Below are positions 1 to 7,614 of a stretch of DNA of 64,000 bases, in pieces. A program made the translations under genes and the position numbers. Location of the stretch: NCBI RefSeq assembly GCF_900880625.1, contig NZ_CAAHFB010000001.1:2170001-2234000 (forward strand). The letters run 5' to 3'. Source of the DNA: Halorhabdus rudnickae (GTDB lineage Archaea; Halobacteriota; Halobacteria; Halobacteriales; Haloarculaceae). The notes below the pieces were generated by a model that saw nothing but the letters and a program-made list of their open reading frames with translations, had not been told where the DNA came from and did not search any database. The number at the start of each line of letters is the position of its first letter. Within the stretch, counting starts at the first letter, position 1.

Positions 1-2
1 TT

Positions 3-86
3 CACCACCAGGTCCAGCAGTTGCTCGCCCCCTCCTTCGATGGAACCGTCTTCGAGCGCCAGTCCTCGCCGCTGGCCTCGGACTGA
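3..86 (+). CDS. 3' end of an unidentified gene (partial)
   Basis: The plus strand opens with 27 sense codons that end in TGA at 84-86. The peptide ends QLLAPSFDGTVFERQSSPLA-SD, which has the balanced composition of a haloarchaeal C-terminus and is the only frame here that reads convincingly. It converges on the ECF ATPase gene, whose stop is 22 bases away. Too little is present to name a family. It could be chance reading, so confidence is low. Confidence 0.35.
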   Translation, partial: HHQVQQLLAPSFDGTVFERQSSPLASD

Positions 87-107
87 TCGAACAGACGTCG
101 GTAGATT

Positions 108-1052
108 TCAGTCGTCGGAGGCGGCGACAGCACGCCTGGTCTTGTTCGCCCCGTCGCCCAGGTGATCGACGAGTTCGGCCTCGGTGACCGGCGGTCGATC
201 ACTCGCGTCCAGGCCGACATCGCGAGCGATCCGAACCGGCGTCGGCGGTGTGAGGTTCGCCCGATCGAGCAGGGCGTCGTCGTAAAACACCTCGCGTGGG
301 GTGCCGCCGCCGATCGCGTTGCCGTCGGCCATCACGCAGACCCGATCGGCCAGATCGGCGGCCGTATCGAGGTCGTGCGTCGAGAGGACGACGCTGATCC
401 CTTCCTCGGCGCGAATGTCGCGCAAGCGCTCGGCAACCATCGCCGAGCGCTCGGGATCCAGCCCCGCGAACGGCTCGTCTAACACGATCACGCTCGGTTC
501 CATGGCGAGGACGCCAGCGAGCCCCACGAGGCGCTTTTCGCCGCCGCTGAGGTAATGCGGGATCCGTTCTTCGAGATGGCTCGCGCCGACCGACGCCAGT
601 GCGTCACGGGCGCGTTCGAGCGCCCCCTCGCCGGTCACGCCGTGGTTGTTGAGACCAAAGGCCACGTCGTCGACTACCGTCGGCGCGACCAGTTGTGTGT
701 CCGGGTCCTGGAAGACGAATCCGACTTCCGAGCGGGCTAACTCGCGATTCTCGTCTGTGATCTCGGTACCGTGGACGACGAGCCGTCCCTCGTCGGGGAC
801 CAGCGTTGCGTTGAGGTGTTCGAGACAGGTCGATTTCCCGGAGCCGTTACCGCCGACGACGGCGACAATTTCCTCTGGATAGACGCTGAACTCGATGTCG
901 TGGACCCCGACGGTCCCGTCGGGATAGGTGTGTGACTGGCATTCGAGGTCTATTAGTGGCGTGTCATCGGTCATGGATTCGTCGGTCGTATCTGTGGCTC
1001 GGTAGGCGGACTGGATGTCGGTCGCTCCATCGGTTGTGTCGTCGTTGCTCAT
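108..1052 (-). CDS. cbiO: ECF-type nickel/cobalt transporter ATP-binding protein
   Basis: ATPase subunit of an energy-coupling-factor metal importer, acting on the cytoplasmic face with CbiQ. The 314 residues hold an ABC domain: Walker A GGNGSGKST (residues 67-75), Q-loop in FQDPDTQ, signature LSGGEKR (about 168-174), Walker B VIVLDEP (188-194) followed by FAGLDP, and the switch histidine in LSTHDLD. The first 26 residues are a variable acidic extension, and a second Met at 974 would start at the conserved core. The upstream start is preferred because its ATG overlaps the cbiQ stop as ATGA, the usual translational coupling. It is the last gene of cbiMNQO. Metal identity is inferred from the NikR gene upstream. 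Confidence 0.93.
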   Translation of the reverse strand: MSNDDTTDGATDIQSAYRATDTTDESMTDDTPLIDLECQSHTYPDGTVGVHDIEFSVYPEEIVAVVGGNGSGKSTCLEHLNATLVPDEGRLVVHGTEITDENRELARSEVGFVFQDPDTQLVAPTVVDDVAFGLNNHGVTGEGALERARDALASVGASHLEERIPHYLSGGEKRLVGLAGVLAMEPSVIVLDEPFAGLDPERSAMVAERLRDIRAEEGISVVLSTHDLDTAADLADRVCVMADGNAIGGGTPREVFYDDALLDRANLTPPTPVRIARDVGLDASDRPPVTEAELVDHLGDGANKTRRAVAASDD

Positions 1053-1858
1053 GCGAGCACCCCCATGCTGGTTAGCACGTACGCGGCAACGAGCCCATAG
1101 GCCGCGAGGACGGCCGCCAGTTCGAGCAGCGACGGTCTCGGAATCGCACTGTTCATGGCGATGTCGCCGTCATATCCGCGGGCCTCCATCGAGGCGACGA
1201 GTCGTTCGGAGCGCTCGATCGCGGTCAGCATCGTCATTCCCAGCATGCGGGCGTAGAGGCCCCGGTTCGACCAGAACGTTGAGAGCGTCGCGCCGCGTGC
1301 CTGGGCCGCCTTGACGAGATCTTCGAGCGTTTCGAGCATGACGAACGTGAACCGGTAGGTCAACAGCGCGACCTGATCGATCGGACTCGGGAAGAGTCGA
1401 TCGAGGACCGTCGCGACGTCGGCGTACCGGGTCGTCATCGCCGTCGCGAGCACGAACGTGACGACCGTCAACGAGCGAGCGGCGAGTTCGACGACGAGCG
1501 TCGCCCCTGTCCAGGTGACTGAGAGACCGCCCAGTGGCGTCTCCAGGATGCCCCCGATCGGTGTCCCGGGTTCCATGATCAGCAGTGGCCCGCCGATGGA
1601 AACGACGAACAACGTGGGCAGGGTGAACCACCCGAGGAGCCGTCGAACCGGCAGGCCAGCCCCCACGTAGGCGACCAGGACCGCGCCGTAGAGACCGACC
1701 AGCGGGACGAGGTCCTCGAGGATCGTCACTGCCAGGACGAGCGCCCCAAGCAGCCCGATTTTCGTCCAGGGATTGAGTCGGTGCATCGGCCCCTCCTGGT
1801 GCTCGGCGTAGGCTGTCATCAGCCGGGGATCCGGAACGTGATTCGAGAGCGCCGTCAC
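1049..1858 (-). CDS. cbiQ: ECF transporter transmembrane subunit CbiQ
   Basis: Integral membrane T-component that couples the ATPase to the metal-binding S-component. The 269-residue protein has several hydrophobic segments, including one near residues 30-60 and one at the C-terminus. The coupling-helix region reads RMLGMTMLTAIERSERLVAS-MEARGYDG; the MEARGY pattern matches the conserved Ala-Arg-Gly motif of CbiQ proteins. The gene overlaps its neighbours on both sides by 4 bases, so all are translated as one operon. Length is normal for the family. Confidence 0.93.
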   Translation of the reverse strand: MTALSNHVPDPRLMTAYAEHQEGPMHRLNPWTKIGLLGALVLAVTILEDLVPLVGLYGAVLVAYVGAGLPVRRLLGWFTLPTLFVVSIGGPLLIMEPGTPIGGILETPLGGLSVTWTGATLVVELAARSLTVVTFVLATAMTTRYADVATVLDRLFPSPIDQVALLTYRFTFVMLETLEDLVKAAQARGATLSTFWSNRGLYARMLGMTMLTAIERSERLVASMEARGYDGDIAMNSAIPRPSLLELAAVLAAYGLVAAYVLTSMGVLA

Positions 1859-2166
1859 GGGTATCGCCCTCCTTCGACCAGTCGGTCACCGTAGACGTAC
1901 AGGCCGACTCCGACCGCTGCCAGCAATCCTAAGAGGGCGAGCCATTCGAGCACAAGTCCGCCGTTTCGGATCGGGCCGGCGATGACGACCCCGCGACCGA
2001 GATCAACGATGGATCCGCCACCCGTCTCAACGCCACGCTGGATCGTCGCCGCGAAGCGTTTTGCATACGGCAGCGATCCACCAGTGGCGGTGAATCCCCA
2101 GTACCCCAGTCCCGTGAACGTCGCCAGCAGGCCCGCGAGCACGCTGTATTGCTTCCAGCGCTCCAT
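1855..2166 (-). CDS. cbiN: CbiN-like small membrane subunit of the metal ECF transporter
   Basis: A 103-residue protein with two predicted membrane helices (about residues 7-27 and 72-93) and an extracytoplasmic loop between them. This is the topology of CbiN/NikN, the accessory subunit that gates metal loading of CbiM. The loop lacks a clear classical CbiN or PDGLE signature, so the assignment rests on position between cbiM and cbiQ, size and topology. Its ATG overlaps the cbiM stop by one base. Confidence 0.72.
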   Translation of the reverse strand: MERWKQYSVLAGLLATFTGLGYWGFTATGGSLPYAKRFAATIQRGVETGGGSIVDLGRGVVIAGPIRNGGLVLEWLALLGLLAAVGVGLYVYGDRLVEGGRYP

Positions 2167-2840
2167 CAGGCGCTCACCCCCGCTCGCACGTTCTCCTCAG
2201 CGCGCTCGTCGATCAGGTCCGGTCGGACCGATGCGAGAAAGCGGACGATAAGTCCGGTGAGCAGTCCTTCGATGACCGCGACGCCCAGGTTCAACCCGAC
2301 CATGCCGGCGACGGCAATCGTCAACCCGCCTCGTGGGAGCGCACTCCCGTTGACGCCACTGATGACGATGACGGCGCCCATGAGTACCGCGCCGGCGGCG
2401 AGACCGAGTGTCGCTCCCGCCGTCCCAGCCGGGAAGAGGTCCCACTCAGCACGCCGCAATTGTTTGAACCCGTAGTAGGCTGCGACGGCCTCGGTCGCGT
2501 TGACGAGCGTGTTCGCGCCGAGCAGTCCGATCGCCCCGTGACCGAGCGCCGCCGAGAACACGTTCACCACGAACGCGATGATCGCGCCGAGAAACGGTCC
2601 GGCCAGGATCCCCACGAGCCCGGTGAAGTTCATGTGAATACCGCCCCAGATGGGAATATTCAACTGGAAGATGGCGAAACTCGCGGCGGCGGCGATCCCC
2701 GCCAGTGCGATCCGTCTCGAATCGACGCCTCGCGTTCGGATTCGATACACGACGATGCCGAGTACGCCGGCGCCGACAGCCGTCCAGAGAGCGAGCGCCC
2801 ACAGCGGGAACGCCCCCTCGCCGAGGTGAATGTGTGCCAC
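2166..2840 (-). CDS. cbiM: ECF metal transporter substrate-binding membrane protein CbiM/NikM
   Basis: The S-component that binds Ni2+ or Co2+ and carries it across the membrane. It starts at GTG 2840 and begins MAHIHLGEGAFPLWAL. The N-terminal histidines are the metal ligands of this family, where the processed N-terminus and nearby His residues form the site. About seven hydrophobic segments follow, with family-typical IPIWGGIHMNFTGLVGI around residues 63-79. It is the first gene of the operon. A TATA-like box (about 2867-2875) lies 27-35 bases upstream of the GTG, which fits a leaderless transcript. Nickel is favoured over cobalt because nikR is adjacent. Confidence 0.92.
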   Translation of the reverse strand: MAHIHLGEGAFPLWALALWTAVGAGVLGIVVYRIRTRGVDSRRIALAGIAAAASFAIFQLNIPIWGGIHMNFTGLVGILAGPFLGAIIAFVVNVFSAALGHGAIGLLGANTLVNATEAVAAYYGFKQLRRAEWDLFPAGTAGATLGLAAGAVLMGAVIVISGVNGSALPRGGLTIAVAGMVGLNLGVAVIEGLLTGLIVRFLASVRPDLIDERAEENVRAGVSA

Positions 2841-2847
2841 GTGCAGT

Positions 2848-2862
2848 TACTAATATTTAGTA
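2848..2862 (-). promoter_or_regulatory. Candidate NikR operator at the cbiM promoter
   Basis: Perfect inverted repeat TACTAATATTTAGTA (6-base arms, 3-base centre). It sits between the TATA-like box at about 2867-2875 and the GTG start at 2840, where a bound repressor would block transcription. The half-site TACTAA recurs at 3512-3517, next to the nikR start, which would allow autoregulation. Assignment to NikR is inference from position. Confidence 0.5.
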
Positions 2863-2912
2863 CAGATTTAATAATCTTGCCCCAATAGAAGTCATTTATA
2901 TATTAAATAGTA

Positions 2913-2983
2913 ATGGGGTTCCTAGCCCCATCGCTGTCGGGTAGCTATCGGCAGTTGCCGCCGACCGGGTGGTGGGTCCCACC
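2913..2983 (-). terminator. Two hairpins downstream of nikR
   Basis: Two inverted repeats lie between nikR and cbiM: ATGGGG...CCCCAT (2913-2931, 7-base loop) and GGTGGGTCCCACC (2971-2983). They follow the nikR stop at 3087 on the minus strand and may end its transcript or separate it from the cbi operon. No long T-run follows either on that strand, so termination is only a suggestion. Confidence 0.35.
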
Positions 2984-3086
2984 AGCGAACCCTATTGATT
3001 GTGGTTTGTCACCAATACTCACGATTGGTCGCGATTGGGCCGGGTTCTTATCGATACAGTGTCACTTATAAAACGACCAGCGCAGG

Positions 3087-3509
3087 TCAGTCAAGCAGGA
3101 CGCGTCCCTCGTCCATTGGCAACACCGAGTAGCCGACAGTGTGGACATCTTTTGTGGCCCGAATCGTTCCGACGACCGTCGAAATGGCGTCCATCGACCC
3201 TTCGAGGACGAACAATTCGAGACAGTTCTTTTCGCCGACGTGCGTGTGGAAGTTCGTCGCGACGACGTCGTCGTACTCGTGACGAATATCCATCATTTTC
3301 CGCTCGATGTCGCCGGACTGGTAATCGAACATGACCGTCACCGTCGCCATGAGTTGGCGGCCATCGAGCGACTCGTCGTCGAACTCATCGAGTAACTCCC
3401 GGCTCGCGTCCCGAATTACTTCGCTACGCCCGCTGTACCCGTGCTCGGTCGCAAACTGATCGAGTCGATCGACCAGCTCCTCCGGCATCGAGACACTGAC
3501 AATGGGCAT
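3087..3509 (-). CDS. nikR: Nickel-responsive transcriptional regulator NikR
   Basis: Nickel-sensing repressor. Residues 1-45 form a ribbon-helix-helix DNA-binding domain ([17 protein letters not shown]...) and residues 52-138 an ACT-like metal-binding domain. The high-affinity nickel ligands are all present: H77, H88, H90 and C96, with spacing identical to H76/H87/H89/C95 of E. coli NikR. Length (140) is normal. A TATA-like element lies about 20-28 bases before the ATG. The protein presumably represses the cbiMNQO importer just downstream when nickel is plentiful. Confidence 0.95.
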   Translation of the reverse strand: MPIVSVSMPEELVDRLDQFATEHGYSGRSEVIRDASRELLDEFDDESLDGRQLMATVTVMFDYQSGDIERKMMDIRHEYDDVVATNFHTHVGEKNCLELFVLEGSMDAISTVVGTIRATKDVHTVGYSVLPMDEGRVLLD

Positions 3510-3585
3510 ATACTAACGCGGGGCCGTCCGATAATAACGGTTGGCTTCGTCGTTCGGTTCAGCGTCGAGGGAAACCTGACCGTCG

Positions 3586-5016
3586 TCAGCGAGTAGCGTC
3601 AACTTGGTTACTCTCGCGTGCGTCGAGTTTTTCGGTCGCTTGCGATAGCAGCGCGTCGAGGATTTCGGGCGTGGTCGGGTGATACGCCCGGTCGGGAATC
3701 TCTCGGACGTCCAGTTCCATCTCGATGGCCAGTTGCATCGTCTTGGCCATGGCGTCGGCGTGATAGTGCAGGCCCTGATAGCCCAACACTGTGCCGTCCG
3801 TGCCGACGACGAGTCGCGCTCGCCCTTCGGGGGCGTCTTTGGCCTTGAAAACGCCGTCGTCCGCGGCGGCGGTATCGACCGTCACGTGCTCGATGCCGGC
3901 CGCCGTGGCTGACTCCGCGGAGTGGCCGACGCGAACGAACGGCAGCCGACCCAGCGCCGAGAAGATGACGTGATGGTGGACGGACTGGTAGGACTCGAGA
4001 CTCTCTCCCGAGCGATGTGCCTGGATGTTGTTCGCTGCCGTCGTCGCCTGGTGCTTGCCGACGTGCAAGATTGGCTCACGGCCGTTGGCGTCGCCGACGA
4101 CGAACACGCGGTCGTCGTCTCGGGCCTGCATCGTATCGGCGACCCAGTCTTCCTCAGGGCTGAGACTCGTCTTTTCGAGCCCAAGTCCATCGAGATTAGG
4201 CCTGCGGCCGGTGAAGACGAACAATTGGTCGGCTTCGAGCCGTTGGGCCTCCCCTTCGTGGTCGACCGTGACGGCAACGCCCTCGTCGGTCTCCTCGATC
4301 TGTCGAGCTTCGGCGTTCAACAGCAGATCCATGTCGAAGGCGTCCCGATAGTGTTCGGCCAGTTCCTCGCCGAAGCCATCGTCGGCCTCGGGCACCAGCT
4401 CGGGCAGCACTTCGACTCCGGTCACGTCCATGCCGGCCGCTTCAGAGAGATAGGGAGCCAGTTCGAGCCCCACGTAGCCCAGTCCGAGCACGACCGCCGA
4501 GTCGCCGAACTCGGTCGCATCGAAGACGTCAGCGCTCGTCTGGACTGGGACGTCGTCGATCCCCGGAATCGGCGGGACGTCGAGCGTCGATCCCGTCGCG
4601 ACGACGACGTAGTCGGGCTCGATCCGACGATCGCCGACCTCGATCACGCGATCGTCGACGAACTGCGCGGTGCCGTGGATAAACTCGACGTGGTCGCGAT
4701 CGGCCAACCCCTCGATCCCGTTGCGGCGGCCTGCCGCCCAGTTCGAGGTGTGCTCGTCCTTCTGCTGGACGACTCGTTCCAGATCGACTTCGGGAAGCGA
4801 TCCCGTCAGGCGATCGTCGGCCCGCGCTGCAAAGCGGTGTTCGGCGGCCGAAATGAGTTCTTTCGAAGGCATGCAGCCGGCCTGGATGCACAGACCACCG
4901 CCCGGATCGCCGTCGTCGATCAACGTCAGTTCGATTTCGGGATCCGCTGCGAGTTCCCTCGCGACGGCGCCGCCCGCCGACCCGTACGCCCCAACGATCG
5001 CAACGTGAGTCTTCAT
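3586..5016 (-). CDS. Dihydrolipoamide dehydrogenase-like FAD disulfide oxidoreductase
   Basis: Class I pyridine-nucleotide disulfide oxidoreductase. An N-terminal FAD-binding segment (THVAIVGAYGSAGGAVAREL, with a slightly unusual glycine pattern) is followed by the redox-active disulfide CIQAGCMPSK. A central NAD(P)H-binding region and a C-terminal dimerisation domain carrying the His-Glu pair in YHPTTPEIL complete it. The start MKTHVAIVG at 5016 is chosen because the longer reading adds 16 non-conserved residues upstream and a TATA-like AATATTATTA lies about 25-35 bases before this ATG. No 2-oxoacid dehydrogenase genes are adjacent, so lipoamide may not be the substrate. A mercuric-reductase-like or general thiol role is equally possible. 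Confidence 0.85.
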   Translation of the reverse strand: MKTHVAIVGAYGSAGGAVARELAADPEIELTLIDDGDPGGGLCIQAGCMPSKELISAAEHRFAARADDRLTGSLPEVDLERVVQQKDEHTSNWAAGRRNGIEGLADRDHVEFIHGTAQFVDDRVIEVGDRRIEPDYVVVATGSTLDVPPIPGIDDVPVQTSADVFDATEFGDSAVVLGLGYVGLELAPYLSEAAGMDVTGVEVLPELVPEADDGFGEELAEHYRDAFDMDLLLNAEARQIEETDEGVAVTVDHEGEAQRLEADQLFVFTGRRPNLDGLGLEKTSLSPEEDWVADTMQARDDDRVFVVGDANGREPILHVGKHQATTAANNIQAHRSGESLESYQSVHHHVIFSALGRLPFVRVGHSAESATAAGIEHVTVDTAAADDGVFKAKDAPEGRARLVVGTDGTVLGYQGLHYHADAMAKTMQLAIEMELDVREIPDRAYHPTTPEILDALLSQATEKLDARESNQVDATR

Positions 5017-5415
5017 ATGCGAAGCAGGGTGACTGAACGTAATAATATTTTGGAAGTAGTACAATATGGGTGGGCGATGTTGATGGATATATTGGAATAT
5101 GTCTCTGATATTGTCTATCTTGGGCGTTTATAGCATCTCTCCAGGAGACGATATTGTTTATATTGTCCAAAACAAATCTAAGTGGTTCTCTTCTGATGGT
5201 GAGTATCGTTCTTCAGCTGTCGATCCGTCGTCGGTGGTTCGACTACTCGTTGCAATGGCGACCGCCGTTGATATGACTGACCTCACCGGTTCCGCGGCGA
5301 GCAATCGAAGGTCAAGCGCTCGGCGATCGCGGTGTCGGAGTGCGCGACGCCGTCCGGATAGACAGTCGCGAGCCGTCGTTCGGGCAAAGCGAGCAGAGCG
5401 AATCCCGCTCGCTAA
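5017..5415. other. Divergent intergenic region, lpd-like gene / HTH-10 regulator
   Basis: No convincing gene. It holds the promoter of the flavoprotein gene and, on the plus strand, two near-direct copies of GATATTGTYTAT (5107-5118 and 5151-5162). The second overlaps a TATA-like GTTTATATTG. They may be regulator sites shared by the two genes. Confidence 0.4.
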
Positions 5416-6069
5416 GTGTCCGAACTGCATAGCTGGTGTATGGGAGCGGATCGCCGGGAACACAGCCCTGCCACGTCGGGACGCGCTGCTCGCCCACTGC
5501 GAGCCGTCTTCGAGATCGCGGTGGCCGACGTCTGTCCGTTGACCGACGTCGAACAGCCAATTTCCTCGGTCACGGCCCAGCAGGTCGGCGAGATCTGCGA
5601 GTGTGAGGTCGTCACTGAGGGCGACGGCGTCGACGTGCTCCGTCTCGAGCGCGAGCGGTCCGCCGACTGTCTCGCGGATGTCTTTCACCGACACGGCTAC
5701 GTGCCACACATCACGGCCGTCGAGGATGGATCGCTCCGAATCACTGTCCACCCGCCGGATCGGGCGTCGATCGGGACGCTGCTGGAGGAGCTCCGTGCGA
5801 TTGGCTACGACGTTACGACTGAGCGCATTCACGCACTTCGCGGCGAGGACGACGAGACACGGTCGCTGGCACTGGTCGATCGCTCGACGCTGACGGACAA
5901 ACAGCGTACGGCCGTCGAACTCGCGCTGGAATGGGGCTACTACGACGACAACAAGCGCGTGACACTGGCTACGCTGGCTGATGAATTCGATATCTCCCAA
6001 TCGGCGCTCTCTCGCCGACTCAGAGCTGCGGAGGCCAAGCTCGTCCGCGGCGTCTTTTCCAGTTCGTGA
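5416..6069 (+). CDS. HTH-10 (bacterio-opsin activator-like) transcription regulator
   Basis: Archaeal regulator of the Bat/HTH-10 family. The N-terminal part (about residues 30-130) is a sensor-like region starting AVFEIAVADVCPLTD. The C-terminal HTH-10 domain begins LTDKQRTAVELALEWGYYDD and ends in the recognition region ISQSALSRRLRAAEAKLVRG. Start choice is uncertain: GTG 5416 gives 217 residues and ATG 5440 gives 209; the family core begins near RAVFEIAV. It is transcribed away from the flavoprotein gene and could control it or the TDT carrier that converges on it. Confidence 0.85.
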   Translation: MSELHSWCMGADRREHSPATSGRAARPLRAVFEIAVADVCPLTDVEQPISSVTAQQVGEICECEVVTEGDGVDVLRLERERSADCLADVFHRHGYVPHITAVEDGSLRITVHPPDRASIGTLLEELRAIGYDVTTERIHALRGEDDETRSLALVDRSTLTDKQRTAVELALEWGYYDDNKRVTLATLADEFDISQSALSRRLRAAEAKLVRGVFSSS

Positions 6070-6090
6070 CGGCTGCGCTCCGGACGGCGT

Positions 6091-7212
6091 TCACTCAGGC
6101 GTGAATGCGTGCCCTCGGAGTATCATCCGGGTCGTGAACGCGGCGGTGATCGTCCAGAGCACGGCGAGTAACGCTGTCACGCCGGCAAGGACGAACGCGA
6201 AGGCCGCGAGTCCGAACAGGTGGTGCATGACCGCGGTCGAGATGGCAAAGGCACCGAGCGGGAAGGTGTAGGCCCACCAGGTGAAGAAAAACGGATGCGT
6301 TCGATCGAGGACGTAGAAGCTCACGACCGCCAACGTGAGCAGGAACCACCAGGCAGAAAAGCCCCAGAGCACCGTCGCGAGGAGCTTCAACGCAGCGATC
6401 ACGGGTTCGGCCGAGAGGCCGAACCCGGCACCGGCACGCAGCGCCCCGATCAACCGACCGACGGCGATCACGAGCACGGCTGTCGGGGCCAGGCCGATGA
6501 CGAACGTCGGGGCGAGTTTCTCACGCGGGAGTGATTCGTAGGCGTAGCGATGCAGCACGATCGATCCGAAAAACAGGAACATGAAGCCCCCGACCCCCAG
6601 GGCCATCATCGACACCATGAACAGCAACTGGCCCGTCGTCGTTCCGGCGTAGGTGCTCTCGACGAGCAACAGCCCCAACAGTGGAATCACGAGATGGGAG
6701 ACCGGCGGGATGTACCAGGCGAAGACGCCGTGACCGATCCCCACCTCGTCGTTGGCGAACATGATTGTCACCAGCAGGAGTCCGAAGCCGAAGATGCCCA
6801 GGCTCCCGGCGACGAACAGCCCAGTCAGAACGAGTCGTTCGACCGCTGGCCCCAGTAGTCCGCCCATTGTCCGGTGAATCCCAATCCCGATAACGATGAG
6901 CGTGATCGGCATCGTGGGGTAGAACTGACCCCGGATCGGATGCGTGAGATCGGCCCAGACGCGATCGGGATACTGGAGGATTCGGAGGGTCCACGGAATG
7001 GCAAACACGAGTGTCAGCCCGATCGTCAGCGCGACGATGGCCGTCGCGAGGGTGTCGACAATCGCGAGGTGGAAGTGCGCTGCCACCAGCGACAGCGCGA
7101 CGCCGAGCGCACCTGTCCCCATCGTCGACCCGAACCACTGTGGGCCGAAGAATTCGACGACGTTCCGTAGCTGTGACCGTGGGTAGATGTTCCTGCTGAA
7201 TAGGTCATTCAT
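6091..7212 (-). CDS. TDT-family carrier (tellurite-resistance/dicarboxylate or sulfite exporter type)
   Basis: Integral membrane protein with about ten hydrophobic helices and the family opening FFGPQWFGSTMGTGALGVAL near residues 20-40. TDT proteins include C4-dicarboxylate carriers, tellurite-resistance TehA and sulfite/anion channels; the substrate cannot be told from the sequence. The ATG at 7212 (MNDLFSRN...) is preferred over GTG 7233, which adds seven residues not typical of the family. The gene converges on the HTH-10 gene with 21 bases between stops. Confidence 0.85.
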   Translation of the reverse strand: MNDLFSRNIYPRSQLRNVVEFFGPQWFGSTMGTGALGVALSLVAAHFHLAIVDTLATAIVALTIGLTLVFAIPWTLRILQYPDRVWADLTHPIRGQFYPTMPITLIVIGIGIHRTMGGLLGPAVERLVLTGLFVAGSLGIFGFGLLLVTIMFANDEVGIGHGVFAWYIPPVSHLVIPLLGLLLVESTYAGTTTGQLLFMVSMMALGVGGFMFLFFGSIVLHRYAYESLPREKLAPTFVIGLAPTAVLVIAVGRLIGALRAGAGFGLSAEPVIAALKLLATVLWGFSAWWFLLTLAVVSFYVLDRTHPFFFTWWAYTFPLGAFAISTAVMHHLFGLAAFAFVLAGVTALLAVLWTITAAFTTRMILRGHAFTPE

Positions 7213-7614
7213 AGTCTTGTAGTTTGTACGCACTACTGGCTGCTCCTGGCATTAACCATTTCGATCGATCGTCGCCCGGCGATAGATTCGACGTGGCATA
7301 GTTGAGGCCTTCGTCCCAACGGTTCTGGAAGGAATTGCGACCCCAGTTGACTGCCGGGATTGCACTGTGACTTAAAGACTGCAAGCTGTTGCACCGCGAT
7401 TGTAACCTGATCGATACCCAAAGACTGGCGTGAACGGTATGGTCGCCGACCCCCTCGAATCTTCGTCGAATGTATCGACCGATGCCCGCTATCGGTGTCG
7501 AACGCACCAGTTCAACTGCGCCGGCTGTCAGGTCGTCTCTGTGGACGGTTCGAAAAATGGCCGCTCGTTCGAACGCAAACTCGACGGCCAGCATCTTGCT
7601 GCGGGGTGGGACCT
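7213..7614. other. Intergenic region before the CoA-disulfide reductase gene
   Basis: About 400 bases without a supported gene. Open frames on both strands lack coding character. It must hold the promoters of the divergent TDT and CoA-disulfide reductase genes, but no clear TATA box lies 27 bases before GTG 7615. The reductase mRNA may therefore have a leader. Confidence 0.35.

Noticed and set aside
2841-3086. Cobalamin riboswitch upstream of cbiM
   Set aside because: No B12-box-like conserved block was found; the hairpins are simple and the start is leaderless.
5158-6000. Long minus-strand open frame opposite the HTH-10 gene
   Set aside because: It is antisense to a protein with clear family motifs and has no conserved pattern of its own.
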